64,000 bases of DNA, from assembly GCA_012934845.2 (NCBI GenBank), contig WNNJ02001667.1:62001-126000 (forward strand), written 5' to 3'. Under the pieces are notes generated by a model. The model made no database searches. It saw only the letters and a list, made by a program, of their open reading frames with translations, and was not told the origin of the DNA. The DNA is from Pomphorhynchus laevis (lineage: Eukaryota; Acanthocephala; Palaeacanthocephala; Echinorhynchida; Pomphorhynchidae). The stretch's first letter is position 1; each line of letters opens with the position of its first letter. Shown piece after piece: positions 53,964 to 64,000 of this stretch. The position numbers were made by a program, and so were the translations under genes.

Positions 53964-56900
53964 GTCTTCCCCCTAAGCAAATATAATCGTCGAGATAAGG
54001 TGGTTTTCTTCTTCTCCGTTCGTTTCGCATTGATCTGAGAGGTTCACTTTGACTAGTGATTGAAATATTGCTCGCATTCTTTGTTTGATAGTTTGTGCTG
54101 ATGTCGGAAGATATTTGATCGTCAAATAACGGAGTATAGGCCTCTGTATTTCTGGATTCGCTTTTAGTTAGCTCTTGATATATAGATTGATCATTGACAG
54201 ACGGAATCGATAAAGTCTCGTATTCAATAGGCCCATGGATACTGGTCGACCGACTAGATGAGCGTTCGAAATCGTCACATGAACAGTTATCAATTTCTGT
54301 ATCATCGCCTTGGGGAACTTTTGCTTGTTTTCGAACAGATATAGTCGATTCGTGCCCTTTTTCATCTCGAACTAAAGCATATTGTCCGTTGGACTGTAAA
54401 ATTTTCACTTCTTGAAACGGTAGCTCATTTTTACGAGCTCGTTCATCTCAGAGCAAAAATGTTTGGTTATTTTGTAGCCAAGAAGGCGGAATCGACGAAT
54501 TTTTTGAATTTCTGGGGTAGAGAAATATGCGATTGTGTGGTGTTTCTCCGGTACTAATGCACAACAAAGATCGCATGGACGCTAGAACAGAAGGGAGGAC
54601 AGATTCCCAATGTTTTAATGAAAGCTTTCTCGACCTTAGAGCAAGTTTGACTGTCTTCCAAATAATGCCCACAAACCTCTCCGCCTGTCCATTTTCTCTG
54701 GGGTTATAAGAAATGCTCCTACTTGATGACACATTGTGAAGTTAAAAAGTTGCGAAATTCTCGTGAATGGGAACACGTACCTTGGTCGGAGTGTATTCTA
54801 GCTGGACGTCCAAAAATACTGAAAACTTGACGCAAAACCGATATTACCGAGGATGAACAGCAATCGGAGCAAGGAATCGCGAATGGGAAGCGAGAAAATT
54901 CGTCGACGATACATAGTAGATATCGATTTCTGGTAGTAGACTCCAAAGGACCTTTAAAATCAATATTAAGACGCTCAAACCGCGATGTTGTTTGCGTTGA
55001 TAACATGACCCATAGTAGGTTTACAGAATTGCGGTTTTTCCTAGGCGCAAATACGGCATCCGCTAGTTACTTTAACGACGTCTAACTTATTATAGGGTAG
55101 ATTGTATTGTTTGATATAATGCAGCATACGAGTAATTCCAGGATGACATAAGGAGACATGAATTTTATTGAGCTCACGAAGAGATCCTTGATGCGAACAC
55201 ACAAGATATTCGCGACATAGCGTCAGCTGACTTATTATTGCTTCCAGCTCGGTACTGTATCTCGTATTGATAAGGTGCTAATTCCAACCGCCAACGAGTT
55301 ACCTTATCCTTTTTTATCTTGTTGGTATGAGTTCTGTCGAACATAAAACTGACTGACCTCTGATCAGTGATTATTTTGAAGGGTTTGCCAAGAAGGTAGT
55401 GCTTCCAGTACTTAACAGAGCTGACAATCGCTAAAGTCTCTTTCTTCGTACTGGATTGATGTAACATTGTTTTTAAGTAGTGTCCGTGAATAGAAGGTTA
55501 CAGATCTCGTTTCCTGACTCAAAACAGCTCCTATTGAAGTATATGAAGCGTCCGTTTCTATTGTCAACAGTAAATGTGCTTTGTATGAAAACAATGTGGC
55601 TTTTGTAATTTCTTCTTTAAGATCTTCAATAACTTCGATCGATTCAACGGTCAAAAGGAATGAATCACAGTCAAATAATATCCTTATTTTGTAGTCGTTG
55701 TATTTCCTTCTTGTCTATAGATACTGGCTAATCAAGTAATGGTTTAACACAATTAGGATATGGTTTCACAGAGCCGTTAGACAATCTATATCCCAAACAA
55801 TCCAATTCCTTTTGTATATACCTTGTTTTCTCCTGAGCCAAAGTAAGATTGACATTCTTAGCGACTTCGCAAAACCGTTTATATCTTTCATCGTGTTCGT
55901 TAAAATCTTATCCGCAAATTATAATATCATCCAAATAAGCGAAAAATCCGACGAGACCATTGTCGTTGATAATCTGATTCATGATGCGTTGAAAGACGGA
56001 CATTGCGTTGGTCAATCCAAATAAAATTCGTTTATATTGATAAATATTTCCATCTGCCTCGAAAGTGGTGAACGGTCGATCATTTTCTAGCAAAGGGATT
56101 TGATAGTAGGCCTGAGAAAGGTCTACAGTTGTAAACACAGAATATGATGCTATTTGAGAAATTAAATTATCGATTAGGGGAAGGGGTAAGCATCCAGTAA
56201 TATGTAGCGATTAACAGTACATGAATAATCTACAACCATGCGCTGTTTCTTTCCAGAACCAGGCACGACCAGTACTTGAGCTCTCCATGACGATCGACTT
56301 TTTTCGATGATATTCTGTGCAAGAAACTTTTGAATTTCAGCTTTTATAAATTGCGAATTCGATTCCGTTTGCCGACGAGATTTACTAGAGATTGGGCGTA
56401 TGTTTCGATCTATTCCAGGGAACAACTTTATTGGTTCGACATTTATCTCAGGTGCTGATCGAAGCGATGCAAGTGTTAATCCAGGATGGTCACCTTTGAA
56501 AGAGAATGTAACATACTGATGGTAGTCGAAAAATTCCTGTCCCAGGATGATCGGCGCACACAATTGAGGTAGTACGAGAAAACACCAATTTTCGTACATC
56601 CTGTCCATAAACTCGAATGTTATAATACACTAACGGCGAACAACGGTTAAATGGGTAGAGGACGCCATTTGAACATCCCTATTGCAAGATGTAGTTTTGA
56701 TACGAAACTGCTTTACGACGTTCATGTCGATAAAATTGTTAGCGCTACCCGTGTCCATCAATGACTTGAATGGAATACCAGTGATTTTGACATTGTAAAC
56801 CGTTGTACTCAGTTTGTTAGGATTAGTTGATACATGGTATTGGGCTGCTGTGGTACTCGAACTAGTTTGCTTGTTCGAGCGACACACTGATGAAAAATGG

Positions 56901-57646
56901 CCAAGTTTACCATATGATCGGCAAGTTGCATTTCCAGCTGGACAATTTGTTCTAGAATGAAGTGTCCTTCCGCAAAAGTAACATCGTTTACCAGGCACAT
57001 TAGTTTGTTTGCCCTATTTGTTCTCATTGCGGCAGTAACTTTATAGTTCTCCGATTCTTCGCAAGATTTGCTGACTCCACTGAACAAAATATTGCCGCTT
57101 CTTTATTAGCTGCTTCTAACGACTTTGCAATTGTTATCAGATTTTCCAGATCAGTAACACGGGATTCAAGTAACTGTTGCCTACTATAGCTGCTGTGGAT
57201 GCCTTGAATGAAGTATCTGTAATGTGGACTTTTCGATTAGTTATAGCGTCTACGTCCTTGAAGTCACGTTGAGAAGTAAGTTCATTAAGTATACGTAGGT
57301 ATTGATCTAGGTTCATTGTGGGTTCTTGACGACAAGTATGTAACTTAAAACGTGCGAATAATACATTAACCGGTCTTGAGAATGCAGAATGGAGAGCAGC
57401 CATTGTGTCATTAAAGGATGTACAATCTTTAATCAAACCGAAGAGTCGCGTCGAAATTATGTTGACGAGCAGACAAAGTTATGATTCGTCTGATATATCC
57501 GTTTGCAGGCCAATGAAGCTGTCAAATCGTCGTTTCCAATAGGTCCACTCATCTTACGCAGTGCTGACTTCAGGATCGATGTTGCAAGTTGAAGGAGCAA
57601 GTATTTTTTCATCGAAAACGGCCCCAGCAAATATTGTCGAATAAAC

Positions 57647-57733
57647 TGTTGTAGATAGAACCAATAAAGGCTTTATTCGACAATATCTAAAACATAACAA
57701 GATAATAAGACAACAAAACTATTGATCATTACA
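57647..57733 (-). repeat. 5' LTR of the gypsy element
   Basis: 87 bp. On the minus strand it begins TGTAATGAT and ends CTACAACA, followed within about 20 bp by TGGGGCC, a possible primer-binding site. Confidence 0.85.
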
Positions 57734-58190
57734 GGCATGTAAATTCGATGTTATAAGGATAAATACCTGTTAATTAAAAGCGTTTGATGCATATATTGCC
57801 CACAAGCAGCGGTTCTATGCGAATGATATTCGCTCTTAATTGAATGAATTGCGTAATCGATGCCGCTTCATTTGCCGACTGCCAGCTGTACCTTTTCCCA
57901 TACGTCCTCTATATCACTTTCGGACTATTTGTAAAATAGCCTTGCTTATAATACGTCTTGATGTGTTATATATTCCTATAAGTCTGATTCTACCTGATTT
58001 CTTTTCAAGTGCTACCAGTTTGCAAGCTGTGAAGGCATCGAGTGATTGTGAGTTTACAGGCTCAATGGTGATGCGGACTGCGAACTCTGTTAGGGAGTTA
58101 GCTAACATTTAAGATTGTAAACCAAACCGAGTAAGCATAATGTGGTAAGCAAGTGCATCGAGTACTGATGGTCCGGCACCGTCTTGTGTG

Positions 58191-58687
58191 TTCGCTTGCT
58201 CTTACATCGAATTGCGAATGATAGTTACCGCTCATGCCTACTATAGAACATTTGAATTATGTAATCTGGTATATAAGCTAAATATAAATCAGCATTTCGG
58301 CGACAAGGAGTTCATCAGAAACAGTAACAGGACCGAACCACGAAATCTAGACATGGAATCACTGGTGCTTTATTAAATTAGTAAATTACAAATTTCTGTG
58401 CTCATATCCTAATTCAGTTTGTTGTTTTGCGTCAAGTAGCGGATTAGTTTGCATTTTTTTAAATAAAAATATAAGTGACAAGGTAAGAAACATATTCTTT
58501 ATAACAATTACACTATTGCAATTAATTATATATTATTGTATATTTTAAATAGTTGATAATGATCCATTATTGATAAAGAATTATTGGAGCTGGATCAAAG
58601 AAAAGAGAAAATTGTTTGATATTTCGCCAACTTCTGCAAGCATCCTCTGTCGTATCGCAGATAATCAGCTAAACCAAAGAGGTTTTA
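58191..58687. other. AT-rich spacer up to the duplication edge
   Basis: May contain the highly diverged 5' part of the preceding RT element at its start. Nothing else recognised. Confidence 0.4.
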
Positions 58688-58700
58688 TAGAGCTAAATTG

Positions 58701-59729
58701 TTAAGGGCTAGCAGACGGAACTAATGAAGAATGAGTCTTCAGGGTAATCGATGGCCGTCGATGATTTGGAGGAATCACTGCATGTTGTTTATTATTTGGA
58801 AGGCTAACTATTAGTCGTAGATTATCTATAGGCCTAACTATAATCTGACCAGCCTTTGCAAGATCCTTAACGCTCTCAATTAACGGGGCTACTAGAGGAG
58901 CAACACATAAACTGCAGCGGGGATGCAGTAGCTGCGGGTAAGCACAAGGACGCTCACTACAATCACTACCTAGAGGATAGTTTTGAGAACAATCACTGCC
59001 CGAGGAAGTGTTAACAGGAGTTGACAAATCAACATTCGCATGCTTGAGGGCGGAACATTTGTCATCTACATCAAGACCGACGCTGCTCGAGTCCAATATA
59101 TGGGGATGAACAATAGTATCCAAAACAGGAAGTTGTTTGAAGGAGTAATCCATCACATTAGTCTCATGCAATGCATCCCTAACGAAGCATTGAGTTGAAT
59201 TGTTATTGAAGGGTATGATTGAACGATCGTTCAGTTCTAACTTCGACTGCTGCGTGAGAGAATGATTGAGTACATGAATAGCATTATTGGTTTTTATCTC
59301 AGATGATTTTGGAGTGGCCGAAACATCATCAATCCCTGACGACGAGCCGCTTGACTGTCTGAACGCTTCTGAACTCCTTTCTGGTTCATTAATACTATGA
59401 TCTTCCCCATCGTTGTGACTGCTTGAATCTGCGTTCCTCTCCAAAGCATTTATTGATACTTGCTCGTCACAATGGCCCTTGAACAACAAGGAGAGCAATT
59501 CAGAGGCACAGAACCCACAAACAAAATCCCTAGACAGTAGAGATTTCGTCAGACAAGATGGAACGTTGACAGTTGTCCATATGTCGCATCCAGATCTGCT
59601 GCAAGAGACCTCGCGTTGCTGATACCCAGAGGAGGGGCTTGCTAATTTTGGTACAGTCTGATTGCGAGTACCGTTAATATGCTGACTTGCTAAGCATTTT
59701 TTCGTTTCTGTCTTCTTTGTTCTTGCCAT
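58701..59729 (-). pseudogene. CR1-like ORF1, duplicate, C-terminally truncated
   Basis: 342 residues, nearly identical to the first part of the ORF1 at 9303-10799. It keeps the PHD-like Cys cluster but loses the RNA-binding C-terminal third, because the duplication edge falls inside the gene. ORF2 is absent. Confidence 0.85.
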
Positions 59730-60213
59730 CGATTGTTGTGTCGACTCGCTTCGCTCGTTGTAATCGAATAATTGTGTGTTTAAGCTTGTGTGTTCGTTGG
59801 GCTTGATTGTAAGTAGTTGTGTATTGTAAGTAGTAGCTTGTAAGTAGTAGCTTTATCCTAATTATTTTACAGAGGAGCCGCAAAAGACAGTTAAATTTAA
59901 AACAAAATAATTAATTAAATTTTGAGCTTTAATTTACATAATTTTTTCATAATATTTCAGTTTCAATATTTTAAGTAGAATATTTCAAAAGAATACAATA
60001 TTATGTAAAAATATGCTATCGAATATATGTGCTTAAAAATTATTTAATTTTTAATTTATTTTCTTCAAATATATAATAAAATTTATTTAGAGTGGCCTTT
60101 GTGGTAAAATAGAACCATTTACAGGCCCACTATAAAAATTAAAAGACAAGTTTACGTCCGATGAATGTTTGAACTTGTATGTAGAGTTATTGAATTGATT
60201 GCGGCTGAAAGTG

Positions 60214-60679
60214 TTATTTTAGTTCGTTTGCATGAAGTAAAGCGAACAAGGAAGTTTTGAAGTGTTTAATCGACGTCAATGATTTTGTGTCACGAGGAAG
60301 TTTGTTCCAAAGGCGTGGTGCAGCGATGGTGAACGCACGATATCCGTGATTACCGTTGTGACGGAGGACGAAAAGCGAGTAGGAGCGATGACTTCGTAGG
60401 GAGAGACCAGTCGTCATATAGGATGCGCTATCAGGAAGATATGGATAAGGAGGGTTGTGCCGGAATTTGATTTGCCATGCAAGTGTGAGAATTTGAGAGG
60501 TTATGCGGCTTGGAATGTCGAGCCAGTTAAGGATGCGGAGGGTGTTGGAGATGTGATCGTACTTGTGAAGGCGGAAGATGACTCTAGCAGCCGTGTGCAG
60601 AATCCTTTGTAGATAGTGAAATAGATATGCTGGACAGTTTACGAGAAGACCTAAGCAATATTCTAGACGAGGCTAGAAT
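60214..60679 (-). pseudogene. L2-like (type E) RT tail, duplicate copy
   Basis: Same as 11270-11735, but the frame is open throughout because codon 60474-60472 is CAA where copy 1 has TAA. Confidence 0.7.
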
Positions 60680-61045
60680 ATAATCCTTGAACATAAATAT
60701 AAACGTATGAAATTAAAGAAGCATTTATCAATAAATTTAAAAAATTATTTAAATCAATAAATGTTAGTGTAGCTGAAGTAATACGATCGCAAATGACTTT
60801 TTAAAAAGCGGATGCAGGTGTCGTAGAAAACTGCTCAAACGAGCAGCAAACGATCGAATTCTCAATGAAACAATTATATTTCACCTGGAATAATACGAGA
60901 AAATAAACAGTTATTCGTTTTAATTGAAGTTTATATTTATAAACGCCAACTGTTGTCTTTTTGTTCAACTGTTGTGATAAAATAATAATATATATATACG
61001 TTTGAGCTAAGAACCAACGATCGCCTACGTGGTCACAACTGCATG

Positions 61046-61204
61046 CTAAAGAGAAAACGAACCTGCAATAAACGAATTTCAACAATCCATGATAGAATTG
61101 TACCTATCTGGAATGGTCTACCTGCTGTGACGATAAATGGTAACCAGTGGAGTTTTAAAAGATGGTTGCGAAATTACCTCAGGATGCGTTGTCGTCATGA
61201 CTGA
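61046..61204 (+). pseudogene. CR1-like RT tail scrap, duplicate copy
   Basis: Same as 12102-12260: DRIVPIWNGLPAVT and SFKRWLRNYLRM before a stop. Confidence 0.6.
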
Positions 61205-62042
61205 ATGACACATTATTTCGTCTATTTATTTAATTTTTAATGTTTCTCCTGTTTTCCCTGTTGTGAACCAACATGTTCGAGCTGTTCAAGCTCTTTTTGT
61301 TGTCGAAAATATAATAATATATATTATGAAGACTGTGTAATAATTAATATCGCTATATTCAAATGCTAAGGTTAAAATCCATTATAGATGAAATTATGTA
61401 AACATTTTAAAAATATTATTTTAATTAAGTTTGAAAAGTTCAATAACTTTAACTTAATCAAGATTTCTTAATAAAAACCTTATTAAATAATTGATAAATA
61501 AAAAACTTTTATTTATATTATTAGTATTTATTTTACAAACATTTAGAAATCGATTATGCGATTTATAAATCGATCATGTGGCAAATTATCATAACCTTCC
61601 GTCTTTTATAACCACATTTCATGTGGTCATCCTGTAATGTTAGTCAAATTTATTTGCAAAGTTTAGGATCAATATTTATCAATATTTTGTATAACAAATA
61701 AATGTATTATAATATATGTGTATAGACATAATTCATAATTATAACAATGACTTAAATAAATGATTACCTGAGAAATGAAATTGGAGTCCATACTACACAA
61801 AAGGGAAATAGCCTATTTTTACTATCAACAACGCATCTTTCCATTGTAAATCTATAATAAAAACCTTACTAAAATATTATTTAACTATTATTTTAATAGA
61901 GTATGGGTTGTTTAATAATCTGAAGTTAATGAAGGCTTGAGTAATAAATAAATAATTGATTAATTGATAAATAAAAATTATTTAATTTTAATTAAAATAA
62001 AATCTAACGTAATTCAAATCGTAGTCTTCAGAGGTTTCTAAA
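61205..62042. other. AT-rich spacer, duplicate copy
   Basis: Counterpart of 12261-13095, with small indels. Confidence 0.5.
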
Positions 62043-62373
62043 TAGGAGGCTGCGTTTTCGCTCTGCACTGCGGTGCGGATCCGTTGAATTAGCCAAGTTC
62101 AAAGCGTGCTCTTTTCCGTTTTCCGCGACAGTCGTTTTCAGATTGCAGCGAAGAGCGACCGTGCGCTCGTGGTTCCGTTCAGTGTCTAGACGGCGAAAGG
62201 CACGAAATGGAAAATGTTAGCATCCAGGTCTCTGTACTTGAAGCGCCTTCCGTCTTCTGCGTGGCGAGCGACAGAGCCACCGGAAGACACAGCATGGGCT
62301 AAATGGCTGACCGCAAAGATATTTGTACAACTGAAGGCCCATACCATATTTTGGCCGCTTTCACAACATAATA
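62043..62373. repeat. GC-richer repeat block, duplicate copy
   Basis: Counterpart of 13100-13430, essentially identical. Confidence 0.4.
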
Positions 62374-64000
62374 ATTTATTTAATGTGGCAAATGCGTAAC
62401 AGCTGAACGCTTACAAGTCCACTAAGGCGAAAATCAACGATAAGAAGACGAATTTAAACATGACAATAAATGGTAGGCAAATCGAGAGAAGCAAGATCGT
62501 AGGATGTATGATCAAAACGACGAAGAAGGAGGAGAACTCGGACGGCTGCGTTGATGATGAGTTGTAGTGGAAAAAGAGTGGATTTAGGTGAGTCGGAAAA
62601 TAGACTAAGACAGTAATCAAGTCTTGAGAAAATGAGAGAAGATATGAAAGTCATACAAGAAGGGAAATCGATCAATCTACGAATTCGACGGAGGTTGCAG
62701 AGTATCAAGGTAGATGAGCGTACTTTATCTCTAACGAAAGGTTTAAGTGAAAGTCTGTTGTCGAAATGGAAGCCTATGAAAACTAGATTATCAACGATGG
62801 GAAGAATTGTAGAATTTAATGATACGGATGGAGGTTCGAAGACGAGGCGTCGAGGTAGGATCCACATAACTTTGGATTTATCAGGATTCAGAGAAAGGCG
62901 AAGAGAAGAAAGATGATTGGAAATAGAGACAAGACAGTTGAAAGCAGAAACACTAAGATCGTGAATACGATATGCAGGTGCGTGAGCATAGATGAGAATG
63001 CCATCAGCATATTGCATAGTATGAAAATTAAATGCATGAGAGATAGAAGACAAATCACCGAGAAGAAGAGAGAAAAACAAAAGGCCTAATACGGAGCCTT
63101 GTGGAAGACCGGACGGGATGGAAGAAGGATGGGAATCAGAAGAGTTAGAACAAACGCGAAAAGTACGGTTTGATCGATATGAAGAAAACCAAGCCACAAT
63201 GTGTAAAGAGAAGCCATAATCATGACAAAGACGATGGAGATAAATCGAGTGATCGACAATGTAGAAAGCAGATGATAGATCAAGAAAAATATGACTACAT
63301 AATTTTTGATCGCGCGAGATGAGTAAGTCGTTATAAACGTTAAGACAGGCAATTTTAGTGGAGTGATTAGAGCGAAAAGCAGCTTGGAAGGGAGGGAACA
63401 AGTTGGATAAAAATAAATATGCATTAACTTGCTTGAGAACGAGACGCTCAAGGAGTTTAGTGAGGGTTGGAGGAAGTGAGATAGGAATGTACGAAGATGG
63501 TAGTGAAGGGTCGAGAGATTGCTTTTTGAGGAGAGGGCGAACAGTGGCGAATTTCCAGTTGCAAGGAAATATGCGGTTGCGGATAGACAAGTTGAACAAA
63601 GTGGTTAGGAACGGTGAGTTATATAAGCAGATTTTTTTAAGCAAGTGGTTGGGAATTGCGTCAGAAGGAGAGGTTTTATTAGGTAATGACAGGAAGTATT
63701 TAAAGAGATGAGAGGATACAAGGGACATATGGGTAGAACGGAAATTAAATTAGATAGCTTGGATTGCGGATAAGAGAAATATTCATCAGAATTTATGTTG
63801 CAAGGGGTATATAATCGTGAAAGAATTGAGTTTAAGATTTTCCAATGAGATTTAGAGTTGGAAGAGGACTCGAGTTGATTTCGCCAATAGAGAGTACATT
63901 TAGTTCGCATAAGAATGAGATGGGAACGGGGAGAGAAAGATATGAAGCACGGAGATTTGGAGTGACTGAGGATGGAGAACGTTTAAGAAAGGGGTTAAAC
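62373..64000 (-). mobile_element. L2-like LINE copy B2, cut by window end
   Basis: Duplicate of L2-B1. The RT frame 62454-63728 (424 residues) has the same dead YADG motif C and the same early end at IYCHV, but a normal motif B (LPQGSVLG). The shared YADG shows both derive from one already inactive copy. Confidence 0.85.

Larger units (their letters stand above)
53876..57733 (-). mobile_element. Ty3/gypsy (Mag-like) LTR retrotransposon, broken, with both LTRs
   Basis: A 3.86-kb element with 87/88-bp LTRs and a 5-bp target duplication GGCAT (53871-53875 and 57734-57738). Parts in order on the minus strand: gag about 57137-57620, zinc knuckles about 56860-56990, protease near 56740 (DTGS), RT about 55900-56470 (YLDD), RNase H about 55170-55610, integrase about 54450-55160 and a C-terminal tail to about 53970. 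A polypurine tract (AGGGGGAAG) sits just before the 3' LTR. LTRs differ at about 8 of 88 positions, so the insertion is old but much younger than the other gypsy scraps. Roughly eight to ten breaks. Very short LTRs fit the Mag lineage (the Bombyx mag LTR is under 100 bp). Confidence 0.9.
52910..58190 (-). pseudogene. Endonuclease-tailed RT element split by a gypsy insertion
   Basis: The 5' part (57739-58190) has DGAGPSVLDA, FTACKLVALEKKSG and RRIISKAILQIV, the finger region of an RT family common in cnidarians and other invertebrates (usual form ACRLIPLDKNPGVRPIG). The 3' part (52910-53870) has LRNQYKNPTQLIL, motif B VFTQGDPFTMAGFSLASLP, motif C FADDA near 53680, and near 53010 GASSWLTALPL, which precedes the nuclease module in this family. 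The gypsy element at 53876-57733 lies between the two, flanked by its target duplication, and the RT frame is collinear on either side. The RT itself carries several stops. The nuclease end that should follow is missing here but is seen at 137-878. Confidence 0.65.
58688..64000. repeat. Segmental duplication, copy 2 (partner 9758-15057)
   Basis: Direct copy of 9758-15057, offset 48,930 bp at its left end and 48,943 at its right end. The largest indel is a 14-bp tandem duplication at about 59833-59846 (GTAGCTTGTAAGTA). It continues beyond the window. Since LINE insertions lose 5' ends, a breakpoint that keeps the CR1 5' end and loses the 3' part argues for DNA-level rearrangement. Confidence 0.9.

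Noticed and set aside
53793-54038. Plus-strand 81-codon frame
   Set aside because: Runs across the LTR and integrase end of the gypsy element on the wrong strand.
1-64000. tRNA genes, rRNA, CRISPR arrays, bacterial defence or operon structure
   Set aside because: None found by eye. MCM6 and the retroelement content show animal nuclear DNA, and the direct repeats seen are tandem or segmental duplications, not spaced arrays.

Overview
The window is nuclear DNA of an invertebrate animal, AT-rich and dominated by retrotransposon remains. Two things show this. One clear host gene is present, the replicative helicase subunit MCM6, intact in one exon. Almost every other long reading frame belongs to animal retroelement families: L2-like, CR1-like and I/Jockey-like LINEs, RT elements with a C-terminal nuclease module, Penelope-like elements (PLEs), and Ty3/gypsy relics of the Mag type. 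The species cannot be fixed from the sequence. A candidate 45-nt intron and the single-exon MCM6 suggest a lineage with few or short introns.

Layout. 0-5.4 kb: nuclease-type RT tail, two related L2 copies (A1, A2), a gypsy gag relic and a CR1-like endonuclease fragment. 6.3-10.9 kb: the best preserved LINE, a CR1-like element on the minus strand with intact ORF1 and an ORF2 with two breaks. 11-17 kb: L2 and CR1 tails, then a second L2 lineage (B). 17-26.9 kb: gypsy relic, degraded CR1-like elements, a degraded YLDD-type RT with C-terminal nuclease, and an L2 relic. 27-29.5 kb: fold-backs, tandem repeats, a PLE nuclease fragment and an L2 3' copy (A3). 30.8-33.3 kb: MCM6. 34.3-35.5 kb: an isolated intact LINE ORF1. 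36-42.7 kb: CR1/L2/PLE/gypsy pieces. 42.7-46.5 kb: the longest stretch without a recognisable transposon, holding a candidate small membrane-protein gene. 46.5-50.3 kb: a broken but nearly full-length I/Jockey-like LINE. 50.7-52.9 kb: two copies of a PLE 3' block around a gypsy integrase scrap. 52.9-58.2 kb: an RT element split by a 3.9-kb gypsy insertion that still shows short LTRs and a 5-bp target duplication. 58.7 kb to the end: a direct duplicate of 9.76-15.06 kb.

How it fits together. MCM6 is the only gene with a known cellular role (replication licensing and fork unwinding). The rest is a layered record of insertion: LINEs cut by LINEs, a gypsy copy inside an RT gene, and a segmental duplication whose edge cuts through a LINE. 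The most useful new signals are a 3'-terminal hairpin shared by three L2 lineages with one compensatory base-pair change, an interleaved (pseudoknot-like) set of complementary blocks downstream of PLE reverse transcriptase, and a cluster of perfect short fold-backs. No tRNA, rRNA or CRISPR was recognised.
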